64,000 nucleotides of DNA from Treponema vincentii F0403. Its GTDB lineage: Bacteria > Spirochaetota > Spirochaetia > Treponematales > Treponemataceae. Below are positions 8,000 to 17,457 of this stretch, one piece after another. Below the pieces are notes generated by a model that was not told the origin of the DNA, did no database searches, and worked only from the letters and a program-made list of their open reading frames with translations. Positions within the stretch are counted from its first letter, which is position 1; every line of letters begins with the position of its first letter. The stretch lies in assembly GCF_000412995.1 (NCBI RefSeq), contig NZ_KE332512.1, forward strand, positions 186,001 to 250,000. The letters run 5' to 3'. Made by a program: the position numbers and the translations under genes.

Positions 8000-9465
8000 A
8001 GGTAAAACGGCTTTGTGCCGCTGTGATTGCAATTATTACCGCGCTGTGCGCTGCCGCTCAAACTAAGGAAGAAGTTCCCGTATGGTCGATTACGGCGGCA
8101 AAATTTACGCTGACCGATGTACCTGAATTATATGCATCATACGCAACGGCATTGCCTACGATGCTGAATCTTTTTTGCGCCGTACCCGCAAGCAGGCTGG
8201 TAACTCCCGAAGAGAAAAAAGCGCGGCAGTTGCCGGATTATACCGCAAAAAAACTTGCGCTTATCCACGAGCGGGGAGCCTTAATCGCAGAGCGGGATTC
8301 GCTGTATCTTGCAGTCATCTCCGAAAAAGAGAAGATAAAACAGACGGCTGCACTCAACAAAAAAATAAAAGCAAAGGAAGCGGATATTCAAAAGGCGCAA
8401 GAAAAAATCGATCGATTGTTGGCCGATACCTCTTTTACTGCCGAAACACTCCCCGTTATGGTATGGAAGGACGGCGGGCGGGTGTTTGAGCTGCCTGAGT
8501 ATGCAAATATTCCGCAAACGCTTAAAACCGAAAATATTTCCGCGGTTATTAACGGCACCGTACAGGATTTGGCGGGATATATGTATGTATCGGTTGTGCT
8601 GACAACCGGTTTGCCGGGTATGCCCGAATACCGTTTCAGTGAGGCAGGGGCGTATCAATCAATCGAAGCAGTAGCCCGGTCGTTGGCGGCGCAAATTATG
8701 ACGGCAATCAAAAATACCCAGCCTGCAACGGTCGTGCTGAGCGTCGAACCGGAAGATGCGGAAGTATATTTGGATAACGAGCTGTTAGCAGCGGCGGAAG
8801 GTACTCTCTACATATATGAAGGGAGCCATCGGCTGGAGGTAATAGCTTCGGGTTATGATTCGGCCGGTAAAACTATCGAAGCTCACGCAGGAAAAGATTA
8901 TTTGCTTAAAATAAGCTTAAAGAAAGAAAAGAGTATTTCCGTCGGCTTTGAGTTTACAAAACCTGCTGCTGATGTATTTTTACATACGCAGTATTTTTCA
9001 GGTACTCCGTTTCAAACCGATATTCCTACCGGTAAAACTACCGCCGTGAGTTTTTCTTATGACGATGTAAAAACGTACGTTGTGCTCCGCCCCGATAATT
9101 TTATACGGCAGGGAGAAACAGCATATCAGCTGCAGGTCTCGCTTAATAAAGAAAATACCAAGACATTGATCGACCGGCGGCGGAATGTTTTGTATTGGTC
9201 GCTCGGGGCGTTTTATGCGGCGCTTCCTATTTTTATGATTTTACAAGGAATAACTGCGGATATGGCTTCGGCTGCTGCAGATTCTCATTTGCGTGTTACT
9301 GAGGATGTGGAGAAGACATACCGCACACTTGTTACCGCTTCTGTGGTTGTGGGGGGACTTACAATCGGTTTGGGCATTAACTATGCAGTGCAGCTCGGAT
9401 TGTACCTGTATGCTGCCGATCAAAGTATCCCAAAAGAGGCAAGTAAATCTAAGAGGAACCGCTAA
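7996..9465 (+). CDS. exported PEGA-domain protein with C-terminal membrane helices
   Basis: 489 residues of unknown function. It has a signal peptide (1-21, ending AAAQ), a charged coiled-coil stretch (about 85-145), a PEGA-type repeat near 255-310 (VVLSVEPEDAEVYLDNELL and EGSHRLEVIASGY), and two hydrophobic helices near the C-terminus (VLYWSLGAFYAALPIFMI; VVGGLTIGLGINYAVQLGLY). PEGA domains are surface or periplasmic beta modules. The gene overlaps prfB by 4 bp, so it is translationally coupled. Its TAA stop (9463-9465) lies in the left part of a hairpin. Confidence 0.75.
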   Translation: MKVKRLCAAVIAIITALCAAAQTKEEVPVWSITAAKFTLTDVPELYASYATALPTMLNLFCAVPASRLVTPEEKKARQLPDYTAKKLALIHERGALIAERDSLYLAVISEKEKIKQTAALNKKIKAKEADIQKAQEKIDRLLADTSFTAETLPVMVWKDGGRVFELPEYANIPQTLKTENISAVINGTVQDLAGYMYVSVVLTTGLPGMPEYRFSEAGAYQSIEAVARSLAAQIMTAIKNTQPATVVLSVEPEDAEVYLDNELLAAAEGTLYIYEGSHRLEVIASGYDSAGKTIEAHAGKDYLLKISLKKEKSISVGFEFTKPAADVFLHTQYFSGTPFQTDIPTGKTTAVSFSYDDVKTYVVLRPDNFIRQGETAYQLQVSLNKENTKTLIDRRRNVLYWSLGAFYAALPIFMILQGITADMASAAADSHLRVTEDVEKTYRTLVTASVVVGGLTIGLGINYAVQLGLYLYAADQSIPKEASKSKRNR

Positions 9466-9489
9466 AAACTGATATTTTCAGAGGTTCCT
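9454..9489. repeat. T-rich hairpin of the AACCTCTAAAAA family
   Basis: AGGAACC (9454-9460) pairs with GGTTCCT (9483-9489), with TAAAAACTGATATTTTCAG inside. It resembles hairpins at 25912, 33037 and 33514, and holds the stop codon of the preceding gene. Confidence 0.5.
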
Positions 9490-9551
9490 GATAGAATGTA
9501 TGAAACGGTAGGGAGTATGAAGATTCCAGACCGGATATACTGGAGAAAAAT

Positions 9552-10433
9552 ATGGCAAAACGAAGTTTTTCCGAAAGTTTAAAAAAGCTGTTCGGTATTC
9601 ATTCCAAATTGGATGATTCCTTTTTTGAAAGCGTAACCGATACGTTGGTAGAAGGAGATATCGGCGCTCAATTTGCATTTGAGATTGAAGATCAGCTTCG
9701 TTCCGAATGTAAAAAACGGAAAATTGAGCAGCAAGAACAGGTATTGCAAGTTTTGTACGATATTTTGCTGCCTTTTTTGCCGGTTGCTTCTTTTATGCCG
9801 GAGAAAGATAAAACTTCGGTGTATTTGCTGCTGGGTGTAAACGGAGTCGGAAAGACGACGACTGCGGCAAAACTTGCTCAATATTTTAAATCCCGCTTTG
9901 AAGCGCCTATCATACTTGCCGCGGCGGATACCTTTAGAGCTGCAGCGATAGAGCAGCTTGAATATCATGGAAAACAGCTTGATGTGCGGGTTATTGCACA
10001 TCAGTACGGCGGGGATCCGGGGGCGGTTATCTTCGATGCGGCACAGGCAGTGCGGGCGCAAGGCGGCGGTCTTGTCATCGCCGATACTGCAGGGCGTCTC
10101 CATAATAAGGAAAACCTTGTGAGGGAACTGCAAAAGATCAACAGGATTGCAGAATCCAAAACCGATGAAGGCTGCTATAAGAAGATACTCGTGCTCGATG
10201 TAACGGCAGGGCAAAGCGGCTTCCGGCAAGCTGAAGTGTTCCATGAGGCGGTCGGCGTCGATGCGGTTATCCTTACAAAGTATGATTCAACGGCAAAAGG
10301 CGGCATCGCGCTCAGTGTGGGGCGGCAGCTGAACCTGCCGGTCATCTTTACCGGTACCGGAGAAAAATACGGGGACTTTGCTCCCTTTAATGCCGATACC
10401 TATCTGCGGGAATTTATCGGTATGCCGGTATGA
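9552..10433 (+). CDS. ftsY: signal recognition particle receptor FtsY
   Basis: SRP-receptor GTPase that docks ribosome-SRP complexes at the inner membrane. The 293 residues are essentially the NG domain: helical N domain (1-85), P-loop GVNGVGKT (95-102), DTFRAAA, DTAGR and TKYDSTAKGG. The acidic A domain of E. coli FtsY is missing, as in many bacteria. A GGAGAAAAAT site precedes the ATG. The stop overlaps the next start by 4 bp. Confidence 0.96.
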   Translation: MAKRSFSESLKKLFGIHSKLDDSFFESVTDTLVEGDIGAQFAFEIEDQLRSECKKRKIEQQEQVLQVLYDILLPFLPVASFMPEKDKTSVYLLLGVNGVGKTTTAAKLAQYFKSRFEAPIILAAADTFRAAAIEQLEYHGKQLDVRVIAHQYGGDPGAVIFDAAQAVRAQGGGLVIADTAGRLHNKENLVRELQKINRIAESKTDEGCYKKILVLDVTAGQSGFRQAEVFHEAVGVDAVILTKYDSTAKGGIALSVGRQLNLPVIFTGTGEKYGDFAPFNADTYLREFIGMPV

Positions 10434-11197
10434 AACGCTTTGCATCGCCGTTGCTTATTTTAATATGTATACTCTGTCTATCGCCGCTCGGTGCTGACGG
10501 AGGCGGAACTGTCGGCGAAAGCATTCAAACCGGAGAAGTATCGGAAGAAGTACCTATTGAGGATGTTTCTTCCGATGCAGCCCCGGCGGATGGGGAGACC
10601 GCAAAGAACGGCAATGCGGCTCCTTCATCCGTTGAACAAGGAAAGAATTCTGATGCGGCTGCATCGAAAAAAGAAGCCGAAAAAGATGATGCTTCCGATT
10701 TAACCTTTGCATCCATCCATACTAAAGGTCTAACCGTTGCTGACGGGAATAAGTGGTATTATGAAAATTTTGATAGGCAGGGGCGTGCTTCCTTTGCAGT
10801 GCTTTACGAAGACGGCACGGCGATTGAAAAAACAGTGTGGACGTATCAGGGTTCAGCCCGCTCTCCCGTACAAAAAGAAATACTCCGTAATGGAAAATCG
10901 GAAATCTTCCGCTATGATGAGGAGGGCAGGGAGCTGACCGCTGAACGGTATGAAGGGAAAACATTGACGTTCAAGAGGGAAAACTCATATACCGAATTCG
11001 GTAAGCTGCTGGAGCAGACAATTACCGAAGGAAAGAATACCGATAGGTCGGTGTGGGAATTTGTAGATGATAAAGCCGTTGCGCAAACAAAATACCGGAA
11101 CGGAAAGAAAACCGCCTTTATCGAGCTGCATGATACTCCCCACATTGTGCACCTCTATGTCGATGACAAAGAAGTGTATGTAGGGGAAGAACAATGA
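10430..11197 (+). CDS. exported repeat-containing protein, unknown function
   Basis: 255 residues: signal peptide (1-23, cleavage near PLGADGG), an acidic low-complexity Ser/Ala/Glu stretch (about 25-85), then short repeats built on aromatic residues, Asp and Gly (WYYENFDRQGR, FRYDEEGRELTAERYEG, KYRNGKKTAF) resembling MORN/YD-type strand repeats. It overlaps ftsY and the following permease gene by 4 bp each, so it belongs to the ftsY-lol operon and may act at the envelope. I do not recognise a family. Confidence 0.75.
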   Translation: MKRFASPLLILICILCLSPLGADGGGTVGESIQTGEVSEEVPIEDVSSDAAPADGETAKNGNAAPSSVEQGKNSDAAASKKEAEKDDASDLTFASIHTKGLTVADGNKWYYENFDRQGRASFAVLYEDGTAIEKTVWTYQGSARSPVQKEILRNGKSEIFRYDEEGRELTAERYEGKTLTFKRENSYTEFGKLLEQTITEGKNTDRSVWEFVDDKAVAQTKYRNGKKTAFIELHDTPHIVHLYVDDKEVYVGEEQ

Positions 11198-12471
11198 AGC
11201 GCACCGACCTTGCATGGATTTTTTTTGTACTGCGGAGATTCAACGCAGCCGATACCAAGGGGCGGTCGGCCATTACCGGAATCTTTTCCGTGCTTGGCAT
11301 CGCTTTCGGGGTTACGGTATTGATTGTTATTCTCGCGGTGATGAACGGTTTTCAGCGCAGCTTTATCGACACCATTTTGCAGGTAAGCTCGGCGCACGTT
11401 CAGCTGTACGGCTCCGAAGCGGCGCTTGAAGAAGCACGGGCAGCCGGCGGCTTTCAATCCTTTTATATATTTTCGGAAACTCAAACGATCATGCAGGGAA
11501 ATTACGGCAGGCAGCAGCCCGCCATATTGCGCGCCGTGCCCGAAACGGTTTTAGACGATGACCGCGGTTTTGCCGGCGCCGTCACAATGATGGAAGGCAG
11601 CTTTGACCTCAGTGCGCCGCATTCCGTTGTGCTCGGGTACGAGCTTGCCCGTATGCTTTCGGTTTCTGCCGGGGACAGGATTTCGCTCCTTGCGCTTTCG
11701 GGAACCGCGGATACCGACATCTTTCCTGAGGATGCGGAATGTTTGATTACCGGTTTGATGAAAACCGGTTACTATGCGATTGACGCAGGCTTTGCGTTTA
11801 TGTCAACGGAAACCGGCGAGCTGCTGTGCGGCAAACAGCAGGAACAGTCCGCGGCGGTAAAACTGCAAAATCCGGAAGCCGACGGGATATATATCGCGCA
11901 TGTTTCCGCAGCGGTTCCCGCGCTTAGAGCGGAATCGTGGCGTACCTATAATCAGGCTTTTTTCGGCGCGCTGCGTATCGAAAAAAACACGATGTTTATG
12001 CTCGTGTTTTTAATCTTTGTGGTGGTTACGGTGAATATTTACAACGGAATGCGGCGTTCCATCTATGAGCGGCGGGAGGAAATTTCGGTGCTTGCCTCTT
12101 TGGGAGCAAAAAAGGAGCACATCCAAGCCCTCTTTATCGCAAACGGTTTTACAATAGGGCTTTTGGGCGCTTCGATCGGCTTGATCTTAGGGCTTTTGCT
12201 TTCCGCCGACATCAACCGTGTATTTTTAGTGGCGGAAAATCTGGTAAATGCCGTCATAGAAGTTGCAAATATTATATTGGAGCGTACGTTTACCGGCTTC
12301 AGTATTTTCAGTCCTCAATATTTTTATATTGATTCGGTGCCGGTGCGTATTTTTTTCAATGAAGTTTTTGCCGTGTTCTTATTCGGTCTTTGTTCCGCGA
12401 GTTTTGCCGCTTCGATTGCATCCCGAAAAATCCTTATCCTTAAACCTGCGGAGGTGCTTCGCTATGAATAA
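11194..12471 (+). CDS. lolC: lipoprotein-releasing ABC transporter permease, LolC/E family
   Basis: 425 residues, MacB/FtsX-type topology: one N-terminal helix (VLGIAFGVTVLIVILAVMNGFQ), a large periplasmic domain (about 55-260), then three helices. In the Lol system two such permeases and LolD extract lipoproteins from the inner membrane; spirochetes are rich in lipoproteins. Naming it C rather than E is arbitrary. It overlaps lolD by 8 bp and the upstream gene by 4 bp. Confidence 0.88.
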   Translation: MKRTDLAWIFFVLRRFNAADTKGRSAITGIFSVLGIAFGVTVLIVILAVMNGFQRSFIDTILQVSSAHVQLYGSEAALEEARAAGGFQSFYIFSETQTIMQGNYGRQQPAILRAVPETVLDDDRGFAGAVTMMEGSFDLSAPHSVVLGYELARMLSVSAGDRISLLALSGTADTDIFPEDAECLITGLMKTGYYAIDAGFAFMSTETGELLCGKQQEQSAAVKLQNPEADGIYIAHVSAAVPALRAESWRTYNQAFFGALRIEKNTMFMLVFLIFVVVTVNIYNGMRRSIYERREEISVLASLGAKKEHIQALFIANGFTIGLLGASIGLILGLLLSADINRVFLVAENLVNAVIEVANIILERTFTGFSIFSPQYFYIDSVPVRIFFNEVFAVFLFGLCSASFAASIASRKILILKPAEVLRYE

Positions 12472-13144
12472 ACCGATTTTAGCGCTGTCAAATGTTTCAA
12501 AAACCTTTCAGTCGGAGGCGGATTCAATTTCCATCTTGCAAAACCTCGACCTGATAATCGAGCAGCCGGCAAAAATCGCCGTAGTAGGGGAGTCCGGCTG
12601 CGGAAAAACTACGTTTTTGAATATTGTCGGCGGTTTGGAACAGGCTGATTCGGGGGAAATTATTGCGGGAGGGTACGAACTGCACCGGCTTGATGAAAAC
12701 GGATTAACGGAATACCGCCGCTTTTATCTCGGCTTTATCTTTCAATTCCATTATTTGCTCAAGGATTTTACGGCGCTTGAAAATGTGATGCTGCCTGCGC
12801 TCATTGCCGGTGCGCCCAAAAAAGAAGTAAAAGAGAAGGCTGCCGCGCTTTTGCAGGATGTAAAGCTGGAAACACGGCTCAACCACTTTCCGTCTCAGCT
12901 GTCGGGCGGGGAGCGGCAGCGGGCTGCGGTTGCCCGTGCGCTTATTAATGATCCTTCGCTTATTTTAGCCGACGAGCCTACCGGTAATCTTGATCCTGCG
13001 AACGCACGCGGAGTTCAAGAATTGCTCTTTTCGATGGCGGATAAGCACCGTAAAACCCTCATCATCGTAACGCATGATCAGGGAATTGCCGCCAATACCG
13101 ATCTTTGCTATCGGCTTGAACAGGGGAAGCTGCATCTCGTATGA
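12464..13144 (+). CDS. lolD: lipoprotein-releasing ATPase LolD
   Basis: Cytoplasmic ATPase of the Lol exporter, 226 residues from ATG 12464. Walker A GESGCGKT, signature LSGGERQRAAVARAL, Walker B LILADEPTGNLD and H-loop VTHD are present. The Q-loop stretch FQFHYLLKDFTALENVMLP is the LolD hallmark. The frame is open further upstream, but those codons overlap lolC and are not homologous, so the overlapping ATG is the start. It sits between two permease genes. Confidence 0.95.
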   Translation: MNKPILALSNVSKTFQSEADSISILQNLDLIIEQPAKIAVVGESGCGKTTFLNIVGGLEQADSGEIIAGGYELHRLDENGLTEYRRFYLGFIFQFHYLLKDFTALENVMLPALIAGAPKKEVKEKAAALLQDVKLETRLNHFPSQLSGGERQRAAVARALINDPSLILADEPTGNLDPANARGVQELLFSMADKHRKTLIIVTHDQGIAANTDLCYRLEQGKLHLV

Positions 13145-14493
13145 ATTTTTTACTGGCATGGAAACTCGCGCTGCGGTATCTGGGACTTAACGCAGGGCAA
13201 TCTCTTTCCAACGCGCGGAAGAGCTTAATCGGCGCTATCTGGGGAATCGGCATCAGTATTATCCCGTTAGTTATCGTACTCGTGGTATCCGACGGGATGA
13301 TACAGGGGATTACCTCCCGTATGATTGAACTCGGGAGCGGACACATACAGATACTCGACCTGCGCCCTGCTCCCCGAAGCTCACAGACTGCCGAAGAACG
13401 GAAGCGGAGCGCTCAGGCAGCCTTCGATTCAATTTCCGAAAACGCGCAGTACGTTATCACCGGTTCGCGGCAGCAGCAGGAAGGCACCGGTTTGCTCATC
13501 GGCAAAACAGGGCGCAGAGGAGGTACGATACGGGCGATAGAAGCAGGCTATTTTGCCGACAATCTTCCCGCACGGAACCTATTAACGGTGGTAGACGGCA
13601 CCCTTGATCCTGATGATGACCGCTCTATCTTGCTCGGTAAAAAGATTGCCGAAAATACCGGCCTTAAAGTCGGGGACAGTTGTTCGCTGCTCACCTTGCT
13701 GCCGCAGTATTCGGGCAATAAAACAAGGCCGAAGCTGACCCGATTTAAGGTTGCCGGCATTCTTTCTTCCGGCTATCAGGAATTGGATGCGCTGTGGATT
13801 TTTATCCCGCTGGCGGCTGCCGATGCGGTTTTATCGCCGCAGTCTTCCGTCAGGTCTCTTACGGTCAGTATTGCCGACCCCTTTAATGAAGCCTTGCTTG
13901 CGGAAGCAAAAGAAGCAATTCAGCAGCTGCTTCCGGCAGGTTTTTCGGTATATACATGGCAGGATTTAAACCGTTCTCAATTTTATTCATTCCAAACCTC
14001 GAAGAATCTGCTGCTGTTTATCATGTTTTTGATTCTACTTGCGGCATCGGTTAATATTTCGTCGGCAATGGTTATGCTCATCATGGAACGGCGGAAGGAA
14101 ATTGCAATTTTGAAAGCGGCAGGGGCACATCCGTTTTTTATCACCCTGTCGTTTTTACTTGCAGGACTCTTTACGGGTGCGGCAGGTCTTTGCATCGGCT
14201 TACTCGGCGGAATCCTCGCGGCGCTCCATATCAACGAGCTGTTTGTCTTTTTTGAATATGTAATTAATGCGGGGCAGTCCGCTTTTTATTATATACTGGG
14301 AAAAACAGGCAGCCATGAGGCGATCCGTCTCTTGGCTCCCGAATACTATTTGGAATATATTCCCATATCCTTAAATATCACCGAATTGTACATAATCGCT
14401 GCCGGAACGCTTGTTCTGTCGGTTATTGTCTGTATGTTGCCCGCCGTATATGCGGGTAAAGAAAAACCTTTGGAAAGTATGCGGAAGCTGTAA
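13141..14493 (+). CDS. lolE: lipoprotein-releasing ABC transporter permease, second subunit
   Basis: 450 residues with the same layout as the permease at 11194: an N-terminal helix (GIGISIIPLVIVLVVSDGMIQ), a periplasmic domain, and three C-terminal helices including a typical cytoplasmic turn (MERRKEIAILKAAGA). It overlaps lolD by 4 bp and closes the operon before a strong terminator. C versus E is not resolved. Confidence 0.88.
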   Translation: MNFLLAWKLALRYLGLNAGQSLSNARKSLIGAIWGIGISIIPLVIVLVVSDGMIQGITSRMIELGSGHIQILDLRPAPRSSQTAEERKRSAQAAFDSISENAQYVITGSRQQQEGTGLLIGKTGRRGGTIRAIEAGYFADNLPARNLLTVVDGTLDPDDDRSILLGKKIAENTGLKVGDSCSLLTLLPQYSGNKTRPKLTRFKVAGILSSGYQELDALWIFIPLAAADAVLSPQSSVRSLTVSIADPFNEALLAEAKEAIQQLLPAGFSVYTWQDLNRSQFYSFQTSKNLLLFIMFLILLAASVNISSAMVMLIMERRKEIAILKAAGAHPFFITLSFLLAGLFTGAAGLCIGLLGGILAALHINELFVFFEYVINAGQSAFYYILGKTGSHEAIRLLAPEYYLEYIPISLNITELYIIAAGTLVLSVIVCMLPAVYAGKEKPLESMRKL

Positions 14494-14547
14494 CGGGGAA
14501 ATAATTTAAATTATGCAAAAATTCCAATGTCGAATCGGTTTTGACTG

Positions 14548-14597
14548 AGTGCAAGAAAAGATGGACATACACTCATTTTTACTTGCACTTTTTTTTT
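14548..14597 (+). terminator. rho-independent terminator after the lol operon
   Basis: Eight-base perfect stem AGTGCAAG (14548-14555) / CTTGCACT (14582-14589) followed by nine T (14589-14597). It separates the lol operon from the thiamine genes. Confidence 0.8.
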
Positions 14598-14606
14598 GAA
14601 TATACT
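14578..14606 (+). promoter_or_regulatory. promoter for the TPP-riboswitch transcript
   Basis: TTTACT (14578-14583), 17-nt spacer, TATACT (14601-14606). The -35 lies inside the preceding terminator, and the predicted transcript start (about 14613) falls just before the riboswitch. Confidence 0.5.
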
Positions 14607-14614
14607 ACAATACG

Positions 14615-14742
14615 CGCAGATGGGGTGCCGGAACAATGAACGGGAAACACAGCCGTATTCGTTCCGTGCTGAGAGCATACCCGAAAAAGGCGTCCGTACG
14701 GAGGCCTTACACCTGATCCGGATAATGCCGGCGGAGGGAATA
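14615..14742 (+). ncRNA. TPP (THI-box) riboswitch
   Basis: Contains the conserved blocks in order: GGGGTGCC (about 14622), CTGAGA with ACCC (about 14669-14684), and ACCTGATCCGGATAATGCC then GGAGGGA (14710-14739). A long P3-type extension lies between the first two blocks, and an extra hairpin (GGCGTCCGTACGGAGGCC) before the third. The GGAGGGA end of the aptamer is also the Shine-Dalgarno site of thiB, so control is probably at translation start: TPP binding hides the site. Confidence 0.94.
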
Positions 14743-15762
14743 ATGAAGTTTCGTCTTTATTTCTTATCGTTTATTGTATGTGCAATCATACTGCCTTCAA
14801 CCGCTTTTGCAGGCGGAAAAACCGATACTGCAGAAAAAACCGTTGTCGTTTATACCTATGGCTCTTTTGCATCGGAGTGGGGGCCGGGAGCCGAGATAGC
14901 CAAACGCTTTCAAGAACAAACGGGCTATACCGTCACCTATGTAATCTGTGGAGATTCAGGCTCGGTCTTGTCAAAAGCAATAGCCGAAAAAAAGAAGCCG
15001 CGTGCCGATATACTGCTCGGTATCAATGCGTTCCTTACCGATAAAACCCGAAATGCCGGTGTTTTAGAACCGTATACTTCTCCGAATTTGGATAAGGTTG
15101 TTCCGGTGCAGATTATGATGACCGATGATCACCTATTAACTCCGTATGATTGGGGGTATTTTGCAATCATGTACGATACTCAATCAAAAGTACCCGCTCC
15201 TCAATCATTGGAAGATTTAACCAAACCCGAATATGCAAAATCCTTGGTTATCATGGATCCCCGCACGAGCGCTCCCGGATTGGGTTTTGCCGCATGGACA
15301 AAGGCGGTGTACGGGAATGACTACCTTGCCTATTGGAAGCGGCTTGCTCCGTCGGTTTTGACGATGAGCCATTCGTGGAGCGCAGGCTACGGGCTGTTTA
15401 CGGCGGGAGAAGCTTCTCTTGCGGTCAGCTATACCACCAGTATGGCATATCATATCCGGTACGATAAAACCGACCGGTATCAGGCCTTGGTTTTTGACGA
15501 AGGGAATATGATTGCGCTTGAGGGAATGGGCGTGGTTAAAAACGCACCGCATAGAGCTGCTGCGCAAGCCTTTATCGATTTTATGCTGACCGAAAAAGCG
15601 CAGGAAGTGCTGCCGGAAACGCAGTGGATGTATCCGGCAAATACTGCGGTGCCGCTTCCCGAATCATTTAAGACCGTCCCGATGCCTAAAAAATCGCTGA
15701 CGATTTCCGGCACCGAAGCGGAAGCGGCGGTAGACGCTATTATTTCGATATTGGAAAAATAA
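14743..15762 (+). CDS. thiB: thiamine/TPP ABC transporter, periplasmic binding protein
   Basis: 339 residues from ATG 14743, which sits 3 nt after the riboswitch-embedded GGAGGGA. The signal peptide (1-23, ending STAFA) is followed by a class I/II solute-binding fold with VVVYTYGSF near the start, ADILLGINAFL, DWGYFAIMYD and SWSAGYGLF, as in ThiB. It captures thiamine, TMP or TPP in the periplasm for ThiP-ThiQ. The frame is open upstream through the riboswitch, but that part is RNA. Spirochetes of this type usually import rather than make thiamine. Confidence 0.94.
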   Translation: MKFRLYFLSFIVCAIILPSTAFAGGKTDTAEKTVVVYTYGSFASEWGPGAEIAKRFQEQTGYTVTYVICGDSGSVLSKAIAEKKKPRADILLGINAFLTDKTRNAGVLEPYTSPNLDKVVPVQIMMTDDHLLTPYDWGYFAIMYDTQSKVPAPQSLEDLTKPEYAKSLVIMDPRTSAPGLGFAAWTKAVYGNDYLAYWKRLAPSVLTMSHSWSAGYGLFTAGEASLAVSYTTSMAYHIRYDKTDRYQALVFDEGNMIALEGMGVVKNAPHRAAAQAFIDFMLTEKAQEVLPETQWMYPANTAVPLPESFKTVPMPKKSLTISGTEAEAAVDAIISILEK

Positions 15763-15783
15763 TCGCACGCTGTGCAGTATTCT

Positions 15784-17457
15784 ATGGGTTCGGTTAAACG
15801 GAGCATTTTGACGCGGTCAATAGTGCAAAATTCTTTTACAGCAGCGGGCGGAGTGTTATTCTGCGCCGTGCTGATTGCGTTTTTTTTACCGCTCGGTGCT
15901 GCCGTTTTTCCGGCATTCGGGGGCGGTTCCGCATCGGCGGTTCGGCCGTTATGGAGCGCAGCCCGCTTCACCGTTATCCAAGCGTTTCTTTCTGCGGCGG
16001 GGGCAAGCGTTGTCGGGCTGTGTGCGGCATTCTTTTGTGCCCGCAGGAGTTTTTTCGGCCGGAAATTACTGCTTTCGCTTTCGGCGGTACCGCTCAGCGT
16101 ACCGCCGGTGGTTATTGCGCTTGCGTTTATTCTGTTTTTCGGTAAAAACGGCTTACTGAACAAACTGCTTATGGCGGTTTCTGCCGGACGGTTTTCAACC
16201 GGTACCTTCCTCTATTCGATGGGCGGCATCTTGTTTGTACACGCCTTTTATAATTTTCCGATTACGATGCGTACCGTTTCCGCCGCATGGGAACAGCTCC
16301 CCGAAGACGCCGAACAGGCTGCCTTTTTGCTCGGCGCATCGCCGTTCCGTGTTTTTAGAACGGTTATTTTCCCCGCATTAAGAGCGCCGCTGTTTGCCTC
16401 CTTTGTTATTACCTTTTTATACTGCTTTTTCAGCTTTGTGATTATTCTGCTGTTAGGCGGGCTCGGTAGTACGACGCTGGAGGTGGAACTGTATCAAACG
16501 ATCCGTAGGGATATACACGCGAACGCCGCTGCCCGGATTGCGCTGGTGGAAACGGGTATCGCGGCGGCTGCGGTTGGGCTCTATGCCTTTTTAAGAAGTA
16601 AAACTCCAGACCATACCGAGCATACACAGTATGCCCGTCGCCGGTTGCGCATCAAAGGCATTCCTGAACATATCTTTTTTACCGTGCTTATCTGCATCAT
16701 TTGTTTTTGTCTATTGTTCCCGCTCGCTTCTCTCGTATGGTATTCGCTGTCGAACTCGAAAGCACCGCTCGGTATAAGCGTTCAGGCATGGATGAAGCTT
16801 TTTCAGCGCCCCGCTTTTTGGGTAGCGGTGCGGCAAACCGTGCAGACGGGTATCAGTACCGCCGTTCTTTCCGTCGCAGCCGCACTTTTTTTTGCATACA
16901 CGGCGTTTCAATCGAATAGACAGTGGCATAAGAGTTTGCCGCTTCTTCCTTTTGCCGTCTCTTCCGTTATTTTAGGTTCGGGCTGGCTAAAGCTCGATAT
17001 TGCACCGTCGCTGTTGTTGCTGATTATCGTGCAAAGCTCGCTCGCTTGGCCGTTTGCGTGGATGCAGGTAGAGATCGGGCTCGCAAAAATTCCCGGTTCG
17101 GTACTCGATGCCGCCCGTCTTTTGTCAGTCTCCCGAACGGATGCGTTTTTTAGAGTGTTTTTGCCGTTGTGTAAAACCGGTATTGTGTCGGCGTTGTGCG
17201 GTGTGTTTGCGATCAGCGCGGGAGATGCTTCGCTGCCGCTTCTTTTGCACATTCCGAACTTTGAAAACCTCGCGCTTATGCTATTCCGTTTTGCCGGTTC
17301 GTACCGCTTTACCGAAAGCGCAGGTATCGCCGTCATCCTCGCCGTTCTCACAGGTTTTCTTTTTTTTATCCAAGACGCGGTGCGGGAGGAAGGACAAACA
17401 CCTCAGACTGTTTTTAAACAGCCCCGCAGAATCAAGAGGCTGTTCAACCAGAATTGA
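15784..17457 (+). CDS. thiP: thiamine ABC transporter permease
   Basis: Inner-membrane permease with two fused halves of about six helices each; 557 residues from ATG 15784. Both EAA-type ATPase-contact loops are visible (EQAAFLLGASPFRVFRTVIF and DAARLLSVSRTDAFFRVFLP). An in-frame GTG at 15772 is an alternative start; neither has a clear Shine-Dalgarno site, so coupling to thiB (stop 21 bp upstream) is likely. The final codons and the TGA (17455-17457) lie in a large nested inverted repeat at 17391-17533. Confidence 0.92.
   Translation: MGSVKRSILTRSIVQNSFTAAGGVLFCAVLIAFFLPLGAAVFPAFGGGSASAVRPLWSAARFTVIQAFLSAAGASVVGLCAAFFCARRSFFGRKLLLSLSAVPLSVPPVVIALAFILFFGKNGLLNKLLMAVSAGRFSTGTFLYSMGGILFVHAFYNFPITMRTVSAAWEQLPEDAEQAAFLLGASPFRVFRTVIFPALRAPLFASFVITFLYCFFSFVIILLLGGLGSTTLEVELYQTIRRDIHANAAARIALVETGIAAAAVGLYAFLRSKTPDHTEHTQYARRRLRIKGIPEHIFFTVLICIICFCLLFPLASLVWYSLSNSKAPLGISVQAWMKLFQRPAFWVAVRQTVQTGISTAVLSVAAALFFAYTAFQSNRQWHKSLPLLPFAVSSVILGSGWLKLDIAPSLLLLIIVQSSLAWPFAWMQVEIGLAKIPGSVLDAARLLSVSRTDAFFRVFLPLCKTGIVSALCGVFAISAGDASLPLLLHIPNFENLALMLFRFAGSYRFTESAGIAVILAVLTGFLFFIQDAVREEGQTPQTVFKQPRRIKRLFNQN

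Noticed and set aside
14596-14742. Longer N-terminus for ThiB
   Set aside because: This part is the TPP riboswitch; the signal peptide begins at ATG 14743, right after the embedded Shine-Dalgarno site.
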